The notes below the pieces were generated by a model. It saw only the letters and a list, made by a program, of their open reading frames with translations, had not been told where the DNA came from and did not search any database. The position numbers and the translations under genes are program-made. From a virus, in IMG/VR virus record IMGVR_UViG_3300021963_000025, positions 64,001 to 128,000 of that record: 64,000 nt of DNA; one strand, written 5' to 3'. Shown piece by piece: positions 1 to 6,790 of the stretch. The first letter of the stretch is position 1. Every line of letters starts with the position of its first letter.

Positions 1-270
1 GCACAGTCTAAAAACTTTTGGGGATTGTATGGTTATGGAATAACTTCTGATTTAATGCAGGAAGTAGTTGAAAGATACAATGCTGACTTTTCTATGGAAT
101 TAGACCGGTTTTTTGTAAAAGAGATTCAACCTCGAGGAAAATCATACGGAATTATACCACAGATTTTTGCAGCGGAAGACGGATATTCAGACAATAGTTT
201 GACAGTAGAACGTGGAATGATGGAACGTTCGGTAGACAGGAGATTTGGAAGTCTAACTGACTACTTATAA
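1..270 (+). CDS. 3' end of an unrecognised protein (truncated by window start)
   Basis: The reading frame is open from base 1 to a TAA at 268-270, so this is the C-terminal 89 residues of a longer gene. The visible part is soluble and mixed in charge, with a Y-G-I-T-S-D-L segment near the window edge and a terminal R-R-F-G-S-L-T-D-Y-L. I recognise no family. An in-frame TTG at position 25 is an unlikely start because coding continues upstream of it. The next gene begins 15 bases downstream, so the two are probably co-transcribed. Confidence 0.7.
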   Translation, partial: AQSKNFWGLYGYGITSDLMQEVVERYNADFSMELDRFFVKEIQPRGKSYGIIPQIFAAEDGYSDNSLTVERGMMERSVDRRFGSLTDYL

Positions 271-285
271 AATATTAATATAAAA

Positions 286-615
286 ATGGCAGAAGAGACG
301 GTAAATACAATAATACAAACACTTATTGCAGAATGGGGATGGACCATCGCAGTTGCAATGATTACTCTTGCCCTAAAAGATTCAGTTCTTAAACTATGGG
401 AAGGGTTAATGTTCCTATATGGAAATGATTTTAACATCGATGACATTGTTTGGATTAATGGAAACAAAAAAGCTAGAATTGTCCGTCAGGGAATATGGAA
501 AACCACATTTTATCTTTACGACCACAACCGAAAGTTCTTGGTACCTAACGATAGAATTTGGACACTTAATATTGAAAAAGAATTACCTAAAGACAGTCAA
601 CAAAACCTATTTTAA
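286..615 (+). CDS. Single-TM protein with MscS-like beta domain
   Basis: 109 residues. Residues about 18-45 form one hydrophobic membrane segment, followed by a short beta-rich domain reading F-N-I-D-D-I-V-W-I-N-G ... L-V-P-N-D-R-I-W. This resembles the Sm-fold beta domain of the small mechanosensitive channel family (EFxVGDxVxI ... xIPNs). A full MscS has three membrane helices and a C-terminal cage; here only the last helix and beta domain would be present. It probably sits in the inner membrane of the infected cell. Resemblance is by motif only, so a channel role is not claimed. It lies 15 bases after the preceding gene. Confidence 0.6.
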   Translation: MAEETVNTIIQTLIAEWGWTIAVAMITLALKDSVLKLWEGLMFLYGNDFNIDDIVWINGNKKARIVRQGIWKTTFYLYDHNRKFLVPNDRIWTLNIEKELPKDSQQNLF

Positions 616-617
616 CA

Positions 618-626
618 GATATATAA
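618..626 (+). promoter_or_regulatory. Late-type promoter motif GATATATAA
   Basis: GATATATAA lies 33 bases upstream of the next start codon and recurs upstream of many genes in the window (for example 897, 2216 and 5854). It is similar to, but not identical with, the T4 late promoter TATAAATA. The call rests on recurrence and position. Confidence 0.45.
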
Positions 627-658
627 ATTGGTACTAAAGCCTAAAATATCTTAATACA

Positions 659-826
659 ATGGAGTTTATCGAAGAAGAAGCCACTTTGATAGACATTTCA
701 AGGGTTAAAGGAAAGATTAATGGGGATCAAATTAATGAAGTAGTTCACCATGACTATGGATTAAATGATTTAGATTATTACGAATCAGAAGACTTGGTAA
801 TGTTTGGAGTTGGCGGTCCGGGTTAA
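659..826 (+). CDS. Small acidic hypothetical protein (55 aa)
   Basis: ATG at 659 to TAA at 824-826 gives 55 residues starting MEFIEEEATLIDIS and ending VMFGVGGPG. It is strongly acidic, with no membrane segment and no recognised family. A late-type motif stands 33 bases upstream and a strong intrinsic terminator follows 8 bases after the stop, so it looks like the last gene of a short transcript. The promoter and terminator flanks are the main reason to believe it is real. Confidence 0.6.
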   Translation: MEFIEEEATLIDISRVKGKINGDQINEVVHHDYGLNDLDYYESEDLVMFGVGGPG

Positions 827-833
827 AAGAATT

Positions 834-859
834 AAGCGTACTTATGGTACGCTTTTTTA
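834..859 (+). terminator. Rho-independent terminator
   Basis: Stem AAGCGTAC (834-841) pairs with GTACGCTT (847-854) around a 5-base loop, followed by a T-rich tail. It closes the transcript carrying the 55-residue gene. Confidence 0.85.
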
Positions 860-896
860 TTTAAAAACATATCCTGAAGAAACTTTTTAATTAAGG

Positions 897-905
897 GATA
901 TATAA
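897..905 (+). promoter_or_regulatory. Late-type promoter motif upstream of ferritin
   Basis: GATATATAA is followed by an A-rich leader into the ferritin start at 929. It has the same motif and spacing as the copies at 618 and 2216, and lies just after the terminator at 834-859, so it begins a new transcript. Confidence 0.45.
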
Positions 906-928
906 ATTATAAAAAAATAAATTAATTT

Positions 929-1426
929 ATGGTAAATCCAATCACTCTTAGTGATGCAGTAGTTAATGCTCTTAACGCCAGAATTGGTGACGAGTATACC
1001 GCACACTATTTTTACAATGCAGCATTTAATTGGTGCTCAGACAAAAACTACAAAAATGCAGCCGCTTTCTTTGCTGCAGAATCTATGGCTGAATTAGAGC
1101 ATGCCCAAAAACTACAAAAGTATTTAGTAGATTGGAATTGTACTCCAGTTTTACCATCTGTTGAATCAAATTTCAAATTCGCTACATTACCTGATATTGT
1201 TGAAAAAGCATATCAATTAGAATTAGACCTTTTTAACAAGTACGTTAAAGACTCGCAATCAATTTTTGCAATTGACTTAGCGACATTTGATTTCTTACAA
1301 GGTTACAGACAAATCCAAACGGATTCAGTCATTGAGTACTCTGACCTATTAGCAGCGTTGGAATTAATCAATGTTAATAATAAGTTAGACGTTCTTCATT
1401 TCGAAGAAATATATTTTAAAGCATAA
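929..1426 (+). CDS. Ferritin-like iron-storage protein
   Basis: 165 residues, the usual length of a bacterial ferritin (about 160-175). The four-helix ferritin pattern is visible: D-E-Y-T-A-H-Y-F-Y around residues 21-29 supplies the first iron-binding Glu and Tyr, and E-S-M-A-E-L-E-H-A around 51-59 carries the second-helix ExxH. A Q-I-Q-T-D segment stands where the fourth helix supplies further ligands. Ferritins oxidise Fe(II) and store it in a 24-subunit shell in the cytoplasm. In a phage this could protect DNA from iron-driven oxidation or keep iron from the host; that role is inference. A late-type promoter lies just upstream. Confidence 0.85.
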   Translation: MVNPITLSDAVVNALNARIGDEYTAHYFYNAAFNWCSDKNYKNAAAFFAAESMAELEHAQKLQKYLVDWNCTPVLPSVESNFKFATLPDIVEKAYQLELDLFNKYVKDSQSIFAIDLATFDFLQGYRQIQTDSVIEYSDLLAALELINVNNKLDVLHFEEIYFKA

Positions 1427-1448
1427 TCGAATAACATGGACCCCGATA

Positions 1449-1691
1449 GTGAAAATTATACCAAAAATAAAAATAACCAAATCGAATCTGGCAACATGGT
1501 GCATGATGTTAGCTCTATTTTTCAACCCTTTGGGGTTCGACGCCGTCCAATACTGGCTGATAGGGATGACTGGAAGTTTGTTACGAGCGAATTTCGCTTT
1601 GTATTGTATTGCGGGATCATTCTTTGGGCTCTCTATGGTTTTTCGAAGATTGTATAAAAGAGAAGAAAGAAGACGTAACGATAAATACTGA
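1449..1691 (+). CDS. Small membrane protein, two TM segments
   Basis: 80 residues from a GTG at 1449. Two hydrophobic stretches (about 13-35 and 45-64) are followed by a strongly basic tail rich in R, K and E, as in an inner-membrane protein with a cytoplasmic C-terminus. An overlapping frame opens at the ATG at 1436 and encodes a protein with much less membrane character. I prefer the GTG frame because of its clean hydrophobic pattern, but the start is uncertain. Function unknown; two-TM proteins of this size in phages include holins and immunity proteins. Confidence 0.5.
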   Translation: MKIIPKIKITKSNLATWCMMLALFFNPLGFDAVQYWLIGMTGSLLRANFALYCIAGSFFGLSMVFRRLYKREERRRNDKY

Positions 1692-1710
1692 AATTTTAAC
1701 AAAAATAATC

Positions 1711-1740
1711 AACCTGACATTTTACCGTGTCAGGTTTTTT
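1711..1740 (+). terminator. Rho-independent terminator
   Basis: Stem AACCTGACA (1711-1719) pairs with TGTCAGGTT (1728-1736), followed by T residues. The tail runs directly into the promoter at 1739, making a compact terminator-promoter junction like those at 43633 and 60445. Confidence 0.85.
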
Positions 1741-1765
1741 GTTTATATTTACACTATAATTAAAC
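1739..1765 (+). promoter_or_regulatory. Promoter, TTG-N-TATATTTACA class
   Basis: TTGTTTATATTTACAC followed by TATAATTAAAC is a close relative of the promoter core found at 27617, 39792, 43659, 44006 and 60472 and, reversed, at 25208, 25768 and 27286. It drives the nucleotidase gene starting at 1769, whose ATG is four bases after the end of the motif. Confidence 0.7.
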
Positions 1766-1768
1766 TAC

Positions 1769-2224
1769 ATGAAAAAAATACTTTATATTGACCTTGATGG
1801 CGTAATGGTAGACTTAGAGAGTCATGCAATCCGTAGACATGGACCAAAGGCAATTGAAAAACTTGGTATGTTAACATCAGTTGACAAAGAACTTTTTGAA
1901 GAACCAGAGCCGATGCCAGGTGCTATCGAAGCAGTTAAATACCTTTGGGATAAATTTGACATTTATTTCCTTACAACTGCCCCTTGGAGCAATGCAAACA
2001 GTTATTCATCTAAACGCAGATGGGTACAAAAGAACCTTGGCAAATATGCGCACAAGAGACTAATTATATCACATCGTAAAGACCTTTGTATTGGAGACTT
2101 CTTAATCGATGACCGTCCAAATAATGGTGCTTCCGAATTCCGTGGAGAATGGATTCAGTTTGGACAGCCAGGATTTGAGGGGTGGCCACAGATTATAAAC
2201 TATCTTGAAAATCTTGATATATAA
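1769..2224 (+). CDS. 5'(3')-deoxyribonucleotidase-like HAD phosphatase
   Basis: 151 residues. Motif I is I-D-L-D-G-V at residues 7-12, with the nucleophile and acid/base aspartates; T-T-A-P-W-S supplies motif II; and H-R-K-D-L-C-I-G-D-F-L-I-D-D-R-P supplies motif III Lys and the motif IV aspartates. This arrangement matches the NT5C family, which removes phosphate from (deoxy)nucleoside monophosphates in the cytosol. It would fit nucleotide-pool control together with the dCMP deaminase and the dCMP-hydroxymethylase-like enzyme elsewhere in the window. It has its own promoter directly after a terminator. Confidence 0.85.
   Translation: MKKILYIDLDGVMVDLESHAIRRHGPKAIEKLGMLTSVDKELFEEPEPMPGAIEAVKYLWDKFDIYFLTTAPWSNANSYSSKRRWVQKNLGKYAHKRLIISHRKDLCIGDFLIDDRPNNGASEFRGEWIQFGQPGFEGWPQIINYLENLDI
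2216..2224 (+). promoter_or_regulatory. Late-type promoter for first tagged-protein operon
   Basis: GATATATAA overlaps the stop codon of the nucleotidase gene and lies 24 bases before the first gene of the tagged-protein block. No other promoter-like sequence is obvious before 5808, so it may drive the whole block. Confidence 0.45.
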
Positions 2225-2247
2225 AACAAACATAATATATTAATACT

Positions 2248-2745
2248 ATGAAAAAAGTAAAACTATTTGAGGAATTTATCAATGAAGGAAAATCATTCCA
2301 ATTCTCTTTTGACTACAATACTGATGAAGATGATGTAGAATATATCCAAGACATTTTAATGAATGCTGGAGTAGATGCAATTGCAGAGCCTGGTACATTT
2401 GACGATGAAATGATAGTTAAAGCCCCAAATGCAGTTGAATTGCGTAAGGCTAAAAAAGCAATCCAGGCAGATGGATTTGAAATTAACGAATCGACACAAA
2501 TGCCTAAACCTATGAAAGGTTTAAAGTACGAAGTAGTTAAAGCAAAAGATTTAAAAATTGGTGACGAAATATCAGATGGACCAAAAGAAACTTGGGAAAT
2601 TTCTAAAGTTGTTTCTATTAATCCTGTTAAATTAGAAGTTGTTGAAACTATCGTTCCCGAAGATAATCCAAGATATAAAGCACCAGGAACTCTTATTAAC
2701 ATTGATTTTGGTCCATATGCAATGATGTTTAAAATAATCAGATAA
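2248..2745 (+). CDS. Tagged putative internal head protein, two cleavage sites
   Basis: 165 residues starting MKKVKLFEEFINE|G. The N-terminus matches the T4 capsid-targeting sequence MKTYQEFIAE in layout (basic start, aromatic, acidic-Phe-hydrophobic-x-Glu) and ends in the hydrophobic-x-E|small cleavage pattern of the T4 prohead protease. A second candidate site, F-E-I-N-E|S, stands at residues 77-82 and would split the protein into two chains. The first half (about 14-80) has an alternating pattern of a small alpha/beta fold. The body is unrecognised. First gene of an operon of such proteins; two bases separate it from the next. Packaging in the head is inferred. Confidence 0.75.
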   Translation: MKKVKLFEEFINEGKSFQFSFDYNTDEDDVEYIQDILMNAGVDAIAEPGTFDDEMIVKAPNAVELRKAKKAIQADGFEINESTQMPKPMKGLKYEVVKAKDLKIGDEISDGPKETWEISKVVSINPVKLEVVETIVPEDNPRYKAPGTLINIDFGPYAMMFKIIR

Positions 2746-2747
2746 TT

Positions 2748-3173
2748 ATGAAACATACTCAATTATTTAATGAGTTCTTAAATGAATCTCAGAACTTTAT
2801 CGGCGAATCCAGTATTGGAGACATTCATATTATGGCTCAAGAGGCAGATTCTTTCACTGCATTCCGAAAAGAATTCATGGACGAATATGGCAAACCAAAA
2901 TCAGTTAAAGAACTTAAAAGTTTAGAGGCTTGGTTGCAAGAAATTTGGAATGAAAACCAAACTAATGAAAGTGAATTACTTGAAGCTGAAAAGTTTCAAG
3001 CAATAGACATTCCTAAAAGTGCAGCTGCTGGTATAGAACGTATGATTAACACAATTGGAATTAATCAAGCTATTCGTGATGTATTAGGATTTGATAAAGT
3101 TTATCAGAGTTCTGTTGGTATTAACAAGAATAACATAGTTATAACTATTACACAAAAACCAAGAAAAGGATAA
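2748..3173 (+). CDS. Tagged putative internal head protein
   Basis: 141 residues starting MKHTQLFNEFLNE|S, a variant of the shared capsid-targeting-like tag. The first third is acidic and helix-like. A possible further site, E-L-L-E|A, occurs near residue 76. The C-terminal half is a compact mixed domain rich in I, N and K ending K-P-R-K-G. No family recognised. Its stop overlaps the next start (TAATG), which indicates translational coupling within the operon. Confidence 0.72.
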   Translation: MKHTQLFNEFLNESQNFIGESSIGDIHIMAQEADSFTAFRKEFMDEYGKPKSVKELKSLEAWLQEIWNENQTNESELLEAEKFQAIDIPKSAAAGIERMINTIGINQAIRDVLGFDKVYQSSVGINKNNIVITITQKPRKG

Positions 3174-3451
3174 TGAAACACATTAAACTACACGGAGAAT
3201 TTATTAACGAGGCCAAATCTGAAGTATATCCAGAAGAGGTTCAAAATATAATTGATGGACTTATTGGTATTGGTATGAAAAAATATCAATTAGCAGCTCA
3301 TACTAACTATGGAGTTTGGTTTATTGAATTACCATTTACAGCAATACATATTGGTAATTTAAAGAAAATTGAAAAAATTATACCAGACTTCAACATTGGA
3401 ATCTGGAATGGTTATTCAGGACTATCAATTAGAACAAATATATCTGTATAA
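3173..3451 (+). CDS. Tagged putative internal head protein (short)
   Basis: 92 residues starting MKHIKLHGEFINE|A; the usual F-E at positions 7-8 is replaced by H-G. After predicted cleavage about 79 residues remain, with a beta-rich pattern including G-V-W-F-I-E-L-P. No family recognised. It overlaps both neighbours through TAATG junctions. Confidence 0.7.
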   Translation: MKHIKLHGEFINEAKSEVYPEEVQNIIDGLIGIGMKKYQLAAHTNYGVWFIELPFTAIHIGNLKKIEKIIPDFNIGIWNGYSGLSIRTNISV

Positions 3452-3885
3452 TGAAAAAGGTAAAACTATTTGAAGAATTTATCAGTGAAACATTATCGAT
3501 GGACGCTGTTTATATTCACCAAATCACTGGTTCAGGCCAGGACGCTGCACAGAACTTTATTGATGATAATAATATAGATTCGGCAAAATTAGTAGCATTT
3601 CTTAAACAACATAAAGACTCAAAAGAGAAATATGATGTTAGAGACATGATTAATGGCACTAATAAGAATAAAAGATTTATGAAGCAATTCATGAATGAGT
3701 CAATGAAGGCAAAAGACTACTTCAAAGACCCAATGCACCTCGCAGACGCTAAAGGATGGGTCATAAATCTTAAGCTATCTGATGATGAGATAAAAGCCAA
3801 GATAAAATCAGTAATGAAAGATCCGTCTAAATTTAATAACTTAATGGACGCAATGACTGACGAATTAAACCTAAAGTGGAAATAA
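3451..3885 (+). CDS. Tagged putative internal head protein with second internal tag
   Basis: 144 residues starting MKKVKLFEEFISE|T. A second tag-like stretch, R-F-M-K-Q-F-M-N-E|S, lies at residues 75-84, in the middle of the protein. It resembles the N-terminal tag itself, as though two tagged proteins had been fused. The region between (14-75) is helical, with a D-A-A-Q-N-F-I-D-D segment; the C-terminal 60 residues are charged and helical. The first codons are nearly identical in DNA to those of the genes at 2248, 4439, 5140 and 5467. Function unknown. Confidence 0.72.
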   Translation: MKKVKLFEEFISETLSMDAVYIHQITGSGQDAAQNFIDDNNIDSAKLVAFLKQHKDSKEKYDVRDMINGTNKNKRFMKQFMNESMKAKDYFKDPMHLADAKGWVINLKLSDDEIKAKIKSVMKDPSKFNNLMDAMTDELNLKWK

Positions 3886-3887
3886 TT

Positions 3888-4442
3888 ATGAAGCACATAA
3901 AACTATACGAAGAGTTTGTTAATGAACTTGAAATCCCGTCGAACCGTTGGATTGAGCTAGATTTAAAACAAATCGATGCAGCTGGTATGGAGAGTATATG
4001 GACTATGTACACTGATACGTATTTAGGTGCGGGTATGGACCTATCGGCAAATGATTGGCCCGAAATGCAGGCAAAGTACAAAGCAACTGCCCTAAAAGAC
4101 GTTGATGGTGACCATTTTGCGGATGCATTTATTATTTATAAGCCTACCAGATGGGGTAACAAAATCGCCCTATTAGGAACCAATGGTAAAAAAGAGGCAA
4201 AATCTGATGTGGTTAAAAAATTACTGCAATTGGTTAACACTAAAGGTTGGTTTATCGAAGCAAGTCTGAAAATGGAGGAAATCCTCTCTAAGTCAGGAGC
4301 TCCAGTTATAATGGATGAAGAAATGATTAAGGATGTAGTAGGAGCAGATAAAAAACCTGAATTTACAGGCGATGGATATTACACCCGATTCCTATCAAAG
4401 GCAGGTAAAAGAATAACAAAAAGAATATACGGTAAAATATGA
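3888..4442 (+). CDS. Tagged putative internal head protein, possible acyltransferase-like body
   Basis: 184 residues. I choose the ATG at 3888 rather than the in-frame ATG at 3876 because only the former places the shared tag MKHIKLYEEFVNE at the N-terminus. The body contains D-V-D-G-D-H-F-A-D-A-F-I-I-Y-K and a C-terminal D-G-Y-Y-T-R-F-L ... K-R-I-Y-G-K. I have an impression of similar proteins in other phages with a possible GNAT-like fold, but the sequence alone does not prove it. The P1' residue after the tag is Leu rather than Ala/Gly/Ser, so cleavage here is less certain than for its neighbours. Confidence 0.7.
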   Translation: MKHIKLYEEFVNELEIPSNRWIELDLKQIDAAGMESIWTMYTDTYLGAGMDLSANDWPEMQAKYKATALKDVDGDHFADAFIIYKPTRWGNKIALLGTNGKKEAKSDVVKKLLQLVNTKGWFIEASLKMEEILSKSGAPVIMDEEMIKDVVGADKKPEFTGDGYYTRFLSKAGKRITKRIYGKI

Positions 4443-4693
4443 AAAAAGTAAAATTATTCGAGGAGTACATCCAAGAGGCGACTACTTCATGGAGCAAAAT
4501 GATGAAAGGTGTTAAAGACGGAGAAAGCGGACCTTGGACAATAGTTGCTATTGAAAACAATAAGGTTGTTGGACAAAAGAATATAGACATTAGAGACCTT
4601 TTACCTGCTGCATTCGAAGAAATGCGTAAAGAATTTCCAAGAGCCAAGTTTCATATTGAAGATAGTACAGGCGGAGTTGTTTGGAATATATAA
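4439..4693 (+). CDS. Tagged putative internal head protein (short)
   Basis: 84 residues starting MKKVKLFEEYIQE|A, the tag with Tyr in place of Phe and Gln in place of Asn, still ending in hydrophobic-x-E|A. The remaining 71 residues form one small domain with S-G-P-W-T-I-V-A-I-E and a terminal G-G-V-V-W-N-I. No family recognised. The start overlaps the preceding stop (ATGA). Confidence 0.72.
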   Translation: MKKVKLFEEYIQEATTSWSKMMKGVKDGESGPWTIVAIENNKVVGQKNIDIRDLLPAAFEEMRKEFPRAKFHIEDSTGGVVWNI

Positions 4694-4699
4694 ATTGTT

Positions 4700-5125
4700 A
4701 TGGGAGTTATAATTAAAAATGCTATTAATAAAGAGGAACATGAAGCGCTACTTCGAGGAGATACTTCATTTGTTCATATAGCAGGAGAAACTAATCCAAC
4801 AATTTTAAAGATTATTGGAATTCTTAGAGAGCATTTTGATTTTGTAATTAAACCAGAATCATATTGGAGAATAGAACATACTCCTAATGGACATGATTGG
4901 CATATTGATACTGGAACAAATAACCACATGATGTGGTGCCAAGTTGGATGTTCAATATTGTTAACATCAACCAAAGAATTTGAAGGTGGTGAAACCTTTT
5001 ACAATAAAGAGGAACCTTACACAGTGGAACGAGACCTTTATGACATTGCAGCACATACATCGTCTGAATGGCACATGGTTAAACCACATACAGGAAATAG
5101 AGTAGTTCTGCTACTTTTTATTTAA
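4700..5125 (+). CDS. 2-oxoglutarate/Fe(II)-dependent oxygenase-like protein
   Basis: 141 residues. The iron triad is visible: H68-x-D70 in D-W-H-I-D-T, then H125 followed nine residues later by R134 in W-H-M-V-K-P-H-T-G-N-R-V-V-L. This is the Hx(D)...H...R signature of the prolyl-hydroxylase-type Fe(II)/2OG double-stranded beta-helix fold. Such enzymes hydroxylate protein side chains or, in some families, nucleobases. It lacks the capsid tag although it sits within the tagged operon, so it may act on those proteins or on DNA; the substrate is unknown. Confidence 0.75.
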   Translation: MGVIIKNAINKEEHEALLRGDTSFVHIAGETNPTILKIIGILREHFDFVIKPESYWRIEHTPNGHDWHIDTGTNNHMMWCQVGCSILLTSTKEFEGGETFYNKEEPYTVERDLYDIAAHTSSEWHMVKPHTGNRVVLLLFI

Positions 5126-5139
5126 TAAAAAACAAAGAC

Positions 5140-5460
5140 ATGAAAAAAGTAAAATTATTTGAGCAGTTTGTCAATGAGGCAAAAGATGCTACTAGAGATG
5201 AATTAATGGACCTAATGGAAACCAAATACAAAATTAAATCTGTTAGACCTTCTGAAGATTTTGACGGTCAAACTGAAGGAATTTGGATTGCAGCTGATAA
5301 TGAGGAAGAGTTAAGTGGTAATAAAATATTTGACTACTACAATAAAAGTGCTAAATACAAAAATGGCGTACTTAAAAGTGTAGTAGATGCTGTAGAGAAA
5401 AAAGGTTGGTGGTTTTCATGGAACGACCCAGGAACAATGATGTGTTGGCCAAAAAATTAA
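5140..5460 (+). CDS. Tagged putative internal head protein
   Basis: 106 residues starting MKKVKLFEQFVNE|A. After predicted cleavage a 93-residue domain remains, with acidic stretches and a Trp-rich end (K-K-G-W-W-F-S-W-N-D). No family recognised. It resumes the tagged series after the untagged oxygenase. Confidence 0.72.
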   Translation: MKKVKLFEQFVNEAKDATRDELMDLMETKYKIKSVRPSEDFDGQTEGIWIAADNEEELSGNKIFDYYNKSAKYKNGVLKSVVDAVEKKGWWFSWNDPGTMMCWPKN

Positions 5461-5466
5461 TAAGAT

Positions 5467-5808
5467 ATGAAAAAAGTAAAATTATTTGAAGAGTTCATTG
5501 ATGAATCTGCGACAGTTCTTCACCAACACGATTTCTTAGGAATGCAGGCTCAAGCCGCAAATATGTCTAGGGAGGAATGGATTGCTCACTACGGATCACC
5601 TGAAATTGGCTCTGGAATTGATGAATCAAAGAAAGGTATTTACACAGTCTATTTTGAAGACAGGGATGGAGAAATATGGGATTGGGACGTTCCAGCTAGT
5701 TCACCTGAAGAGGCAATTAAACTAGTACAGGACGGAAAGGCCCTAGGACCTTACGACCAAACACTTCCAAGAGGAGCCCGTAACTTTCACGCAAAGTTTT
5801 ATAAATAA
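5467..5808 (+). CDS. Tagged putative internal head protein, two possible cleavage sites
   Basis: 113 residues starting MKKVKLFEEFIDE|S. A second copy of the cleavage pattern, S-G-I-D-E|S, occurs at residues 49-55, again dividing the protein. The first part contains M-S-R-E-E-W-I-A-H-Y-G-S. The second is a compact beta-like domain (Y-T-V-Y-F-E-D-R-D-G-E-I-W-D-W-D-V) that resembles small DUF domains whose function is unknown. Last gene of the first tagged block; a large inverted repeat follows. Confidence 0.72.
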   Translation: MKKVKLFEEFIDESATVLHQHDFLGMQAQAANMSREEWIAHYGSPEIGSGIDESKKGIYTVYFEDRDGEIWDWDVPASSPEEAIKLVQDGKALGPYDQTLPRGARNFHAKFYK

Positions 5809-5835
5809 CCCTACATACAACATAGTAAAACCCAC

Positions 5836-5883
5836 ATTGGGTCTTTTTAGTTTGATATATAATATAGACTAAAAAGACCCAAT
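5836..5883 (+). promoter_or_regulatory. 16-bp perfect inverted repeat enclosing a late-type promoter
   Basis: Left arm ATTGGGTCTTTTTAGT (5836-5851) and right arm ACTAAAAAGACCCAAT (5868-5883) are perfectly complementary. The 16-base loop holds GATATATAA (5854-5862). The right arm ends nine bases before the ATG at 5892 and no T-run follows, so it is not a normal terminator. A read-through RNA would carry both arms and mask the ribosome site; an RNA started at the internal promoter would lack the left arm. This is the logic known for T4 gene e and other late genes. Confidence 0.7.
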
Positions 5884-5891
5884 TGTTGTAA

Positions 5892-6275
5892 ATGAGCACA
5901 GAGAGAACCCCACAAGAGATGATTCTTGAACTATATGACCTGTTTTCTTCGTTTAAGAGACGAATCGAAGACCCTAATTATATTCAAATAGAGAACACCT
6001 TAGAAAAATTGGTGGAGAATCAAAATGAAATGAAAGAAGAGATTCGAGGATTGAAAAAACAACTCCTGAATCCTTTTGATGGTGTAATTGTGGAGAATAA
6101 AAAGAACACTGAATTTAGAGAGGAACAAGAGGCTTGGAGGGTTGAAAGGGATAAACTAATTGAAGAGCACAAACACTTAATGCGATGGAAAAACGGCGCT
6201 GTTAAGGTTCTAATTGCCCTATTAACCGCAAGTGGTGCAATAGTTACATTCTTTTTAACAAAATACTACCAATAA
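5892..6275 (+). CDS. Coiled-coil protein with C-terminal TM anchor (XhlA-like)
   Basis: 127 residues. Residues about 30-95 are charged and heptad-like (L-E-K-L-V-E-N-Q-N-E-M-K-E-E-I). Residues about 106-123 form one membrane segment, W-K-N-G-A-V-K-V-L-I-A-L-L-T-A-S-G-A. This layout is that of XhlA/haemolysin-type phage membrane proteins, which help holins or tether the lysis machinery, but it is a generic layout. It lies at the head of the fibre cassette and next to an unrecognised gene. A lysis role is possible, not shown. Confidence 0.65.
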   Translation: MSTERTPQEMILELYDLFSSFKRRIEDPNYIQIENTLEKLVENQNEMKEEIRGLKKQLLNPFDGVIVENKKNTEFREEQEAWRVERDKLIEEHKHLMRWKNGAVKVLIALLTASGAIVTFFLTKYYQ

Positions 6276-6785
6276 ATGATACTTGATAGAATCACTCTTA
6301 ACGTTGCCTTAAAATACTTGGACCAAATTCAACAGAATGAGGGTCCTGTTTTCAATATACTTTTTTCATTAAAAGAACACCATAGCGATGTTACAAAGAC
6401 TGTTAAATTTGAAGACATTGATGTTCTACGAGCATTCATTGAAAGATGGGCAAAACCATCTGGATTTGAAAATTTAGATTGTAAGTCACTTAATCTTTTT
6501 GAGTTAAAATCATTTAGTTTTGATAAAAACAATACAGACAAGAATTTAGTCTATAATTCTGGACAGGAGTTTTTTACAAAGACCGCAAATGTTAATGGTA
6601 TTTCAATATTAAACTTGAATAAGGGATATTTGATTGACATGATAGAAATCAAAGAACTTTTTGATACATTTAAAATTGACGATTATATTCTACTACAGGA
6701 AAATTACATCGACTGCGGTTATATTGCACTACATTTTCAAAGTTCTGTAGAAAAACTAAAACAACTATACTATAAATATAAATAA
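6276..6785 (+). CDS. Unrecognised protein before the first fibre
   Basis: 169 residues, soluble, no membrane segment. It starts immediately at the stop codon of the preceding gene (TAAATG) and ends five bases before the first collagen-like fibre gene, so it is co-expressed with both. Aromatic and charged residues are evenly mixed, and no motif stands out. Position suggests a fibre assembly or attachment protein, as an inference only. Confidence 0.65.
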   Translation: MILDRITLNVALKYLDQIQQNEGPVFNILFSLKEHHSDVTKTVKFEDIDVLRAFIERWAKPSGFENLDCKSLNLFELKSFSFDKNNTDKNLVYNSGQEFFTKTANVNGISILNLNKGYLIDMIEIKELFDTFKIDDYILLQENYIDCGYIALHFQSSVEKLKQLYYKYK

Positions 6786-6790
6786 AAAAC

